This document shows, piece by piece, positions 61,985-64,000 of a stretch of 64,000 nt of DNA. The stretch is from CAWKMN01 sp963850765 (GTDB taxonomy: Bacteria > Chloroflexota > Anaerolineae > Aggregatilineales > Aggregatilineaceae): positions 310,001 through 374,000 of the forward strand of contig CAWKMN010000003.1 of assembly GCA_963850765.1 (NCBI GenBank). Reading direction: 5' to 3'. Position numbers and translations under genes: made by a program. Each line of letters starts with the position of its first letter. Position 1 is the stretch's first letter. The notes beneath the pieces are model-generated. The model ran no database searches, was not told the DNA's origin, and worked only from the letters and a program-made list of their open reading frames with translations.

Positions 61985-62110
61985 TTAAAATCCCTGATAG
62001 ATCCACTGGGGTGAGGCGTCGGCGGTCACGATGATCACGCCCAGGATGATCAGGCACAGCAGCAGGGCGAACACATTCTCGCGGCTGAAGATTCGTTTGA
62101 GCAGGCTCAT
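61985..62110 (-). CDS. 41-residue single-pass membrane protein coupled to the acyl-AMP ligase
   Basis: Starts MSLLKRIFSRENVFALLLC, with a basic N-terminus and one transmembrane helix (about 13-29), and ends PQWIYQGF. The ATG lies 2 nt after the stop of the acyl-AMP ligase gene (TGA TC ATG), so the two are probably co-translated. The layout (AMP ligase followed by a tiny membrane protein) recalls DltA-DltX, but sequence similarity to DltX is not established. Function unknown. Confidence 0.6.
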   Translation of the reverse strand: MSLLKRIFSRENVFALLLCLIILGVIIVTADASPQWIYQGF

Positions 62111-62112
62111 GA

Positions 62113-63849
62113 TCATGATCCGTTCGCGTTCAATAGTTCATTCAGGAACTTCTCGCGGTTGGCGTTGCGCGCGATCTTGCCACTTGATGTCTTGAGCAGC
62201 CACATCGGGCCGACGAGATGCACGTAATGCGCCATCACGTCAGTGGTCTGCGCGATGCGCGAGCGGATCTCGCGGGCGATCTGGGCGTGCTCGTCCTCGT
62301 CTTCCGTCTCGACCTCGCAAATCACGGCGATGTCTTCCGTACCCAACTGCTCGTTGAGCACGCCAAAGGCGACGGTCCGGCCCGGATGCACGCCGGGTAC
62401 GTCGTTCAGAATATTCTCGATGTCCTGCGGGTAGATGTTTTTCCCGCCGACGATGATCAGGTCCTTGGCACGACCGGTAATGTACAATTCGCCATCCGCG
62501 ATATAACCCAGGTCGCCGGTGAAATACCAGCCGTCCTGCATCGCCTGATCGGTGGCGTCGGCGCGGTGGTAGTAGCCGGACAGCATGCAGTTGCTGCGCA
62601 GGGCAATTTCGCCCACGCGGCGCTCGGCCAGATCGCGGCGTTCGGCGTCTACGATGCGGATCTCAGTCTCGGGGATCGGGCGTCCGCACGAGACCATGGC
62701 GATCGCTGGCGCATCGAGATTCTCGGCGGGCTGCGCGATGCGCTGCTCCATGATCAGCCGGCGGTCGATCACATCCACGGTGAGCGGCTGGTCGATTGCG
62801 CTTTGCGTGACGGCGAAGGTATTCTCGGCCATGGCGTAGCAGGTATGCAGCGCGTCCGGGCTCAGACCGTAGGGCGCGAATTTGGCAGCGAAGGTCTGGT
62901 GGCTGTCGTGGCGGACCGGCTCGGAGCAGTTGATGGCCGCGCGCAGGCTGGACAGATCCAGTCCATCCAGTGCGGAGGGTCGGATGCGCGTCGCCAGGAA
63001 GTTATAGGCGAAATTGGGCAGCCAGCACAGCGTGCCCCGGTGCTGGTGAATCGCTTGCAGCAGAATGAACGGCTCGCGCACCCAGTGGAACGGCGACATC
63101 AGCACGAGGTGAACGCCCTGGATGATCGGCATGATAAAGCCGGCGATCAGCCCCATGTCGTGATAGAGCGGGAGCCAGCTTACAATCACATCGTCGGGCG
63201 TCAGGCGGATCGACTCGCTGTAGGCCGCCACCTGATTCAGCACCGCGCCGTGAGAGAGCATCACGCCCTTTTGCAGACCGGTACTGCCGGATGAATGCTG
63301 CAGGAACGCCGTATCGCGGGGGCGCGACGGTGCGCGATCCAGGTAGTCGGCCAGTTTGCCCTCGGGTTCGAGATCGTCGATATTGAGGATGGCGGTGAGA
63401 GTAGGGATGCCGGCGAGATGGGTTTCGAGCGCGGGCTGCATCTCGGTATAGGTGATGACGGCCCGAACTTCGGACAGCGCGACCAGCTTGTGGATGCTGT
63501 CGTAATAATGCTCGGGGTCGAGCTTGGGCGTCAGAAACGGCATGATCGACGGGATCGCGCCGAGCAGCATGGCTCCCCAGAAGCCGAAAAGCACGTCCTC
63601 GCCGTGCTGCAAGACCAGCACGACCAGATCGTGCGGCTGCACGCCGGCTTTTTCCAGCGCGCGGGCATAACGAGCCGCGTGATCCAGGAATTCGCGGTAG
63701 GTCAGCGTGTGGGTATCGTCAGGCGCGATCAGCGTCAGCGCGGTACGATCGCCCGCGCGATCGGCCAGTTGGCGCGCGCAGTCAAGCAGCGTGTTGGGCA
63801 AAGCGTCGGAGCGGACCGGCAATTCGGCCGTGGTTCGTGGTTGTGTCAT
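62113..63849 (-). CDS. Fatty acyl-AMP ligase (FAAL-like, AMP-binding enzyme)
   Basis: 578 residues, ANL superfamily. P-loop QHSSGSTGLQKGVMLSHGA, SWLPLYHDMGLIAGFIMPII (YHDMGLI is typical of FAALs), GWYFTGDLGYI, GRAKDLIIVGGKNIYPQDIE, and the catalytic Lys in LKTSSGKIARN. FAALs activate fatty acids to acyl-AMP for transfer to an acyl carrier protein. No carrier protein or PKS is in the window. ATG at 63849 with AAGGGAA upstream; the last 150 bp of the window after it show no gene. Confidence 0.9.
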   Translation of the reverse strand: MTQPRTTAELPVRSDALPNTLLDCARQLADRAGDRTALTLIAPDDTHTLTYREFLDHAARYARALEKAGVQPHDLVVLVLQHGEDVLFGFWGAMLLGAIPSIMPFLTPKLDPEHYYDSIHKLVALSEVRAVITYTEMQPALETHLAGIPTLTAILNIDDLEPEGKLADYLDRAPSRPRDTAFLQHSSGSTGLQKGVMLSHGAVLNQVAAYSESIRLTPDDVIVSWLPLYHDMGLIAGFIMPIIQGVHLVLMSPFHWVREPFILLQAIHQHRGTLCWLPNFAYNFLATRIRPSALDGLDLSSLRAAINCSEPVRHDSHQTFAAKFAPYGLSPDALHTCYAMAENTFAVTQSAIDQPLTVDVIDRRLIMEQRIAQPAENLDAPAIAMVSCGRPIPETEIRIVDAERRDLAERRVGEIALRSNCMLSGYYHRADATDQAMQDGWYFTGDLGYIADGELYITGRAKDLIIVGGKNIYPQDIENILNDVPGVHPGRTVAFGVLNEQLGTEDIAVICEVETEDEDEHAQIAREIRSRIAQTTDVMAHYVHLVGPMWLLKTSSGKIARNANREKFLNELLNANGS

Positions 63850-64000
63850 GAGATTCCCTTGGTGCAAGTCCACAGGTTCCAGCCCGCGAATTATAACGGC
63901 GAGTGAGCGTGGTGGGCAAAGAAACGAAAAGTGAGTACAAAATAGTCTAGTTGAGTCAACTACTGACTGAGTCTGGGGTTATCGTATAACGTGCCTGATT

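Overview
The window is about 64 kb of GC-rich bacterial DNA, most likely from a Chloroflexota (Anaerolineae-like) chromosome or metagenome-assembled genome. The assignment is an inference. It rests on secreted and membrane proteins with Thr/Pro-rich linkers, a BTAD-type (SARP-like) regulator, pre-peptidase C-terminal (PPC) repeat proteins, GTG/TTG starts on core genes, and intergenic spaces packed with short palindromic repeats. No rRNA, complete tRNA, CRISPR array, transposase or prophage was seen. The region reads as ordinary chromosome mixing housekeeping genes with lineage-specific envelope genes.

Layout. 0-9 kb: a Ser/Thr kinase, an aldo-keto reductase, then a leftward set of envelope genes: a PrsW-like membrane protein, a PsbP-like anchored protein, a secreted trypsin-like protease, a 50-codon micro-ORF resembling the start of a response-regulator receiver, and a degenerate membrane-anchored GH3-like protein. 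The last four overlap by 1-4 nt. 9-13 kb: a peptide/nickel-type ABC importer (binding protein and two permeases, no ATPases). 13-25 kb: miaA, yraN, a cyclic-nucleotide-binding protein, cinA, a PRTase-like gene, an MFS transporter, a GNAT acetyltransferase, lepA, ftsY, prfB with its programmed +1 frameshift, and a DUF4432 sugar-epimerase-like gene. 25-35 kb: rpoC without rpoB (long coiled-coil insertion, very acidic tail), a glycosidase-like lipoprotein and gyrA. 35-40 kb: crcB (fluC) behind a clear fluoride riboswitch with an overlapping terminator, corA and a secreted GH13 enzyme. 39-49 kb: two tandem PPK2 kinases, a BTAD regulator, rel with a tiny lipoprotein, VKOR, an S1-domain protein, a DsbA-like thioredoxin and recA with a possible SOS operator. 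49-55 kb: a PPC-repeat secreted protein, an M23 peptidase and a membrane beta-propeller. 55-64 kb: a PLP deaminase-like enzyme, a PPOX protein, a 4-TM phage-holin-like protein, hypDCFBA (hypE and hydrogenase genes are outside the window), a 41-residue membrane protein and a fatty acyl-AMP ligase.

Many genes, including essential ones (gyrA, lepA), carry apparent one-base indels, mainly +1 insertions. I treat these as probable sequencing or assembly errors and annotate the genes as whole CDSs. The prfB frameshift is a real recoding site and is distinct from them. Several promoters have near-consensus sigma-70 elements with 16-18 nt spacers.
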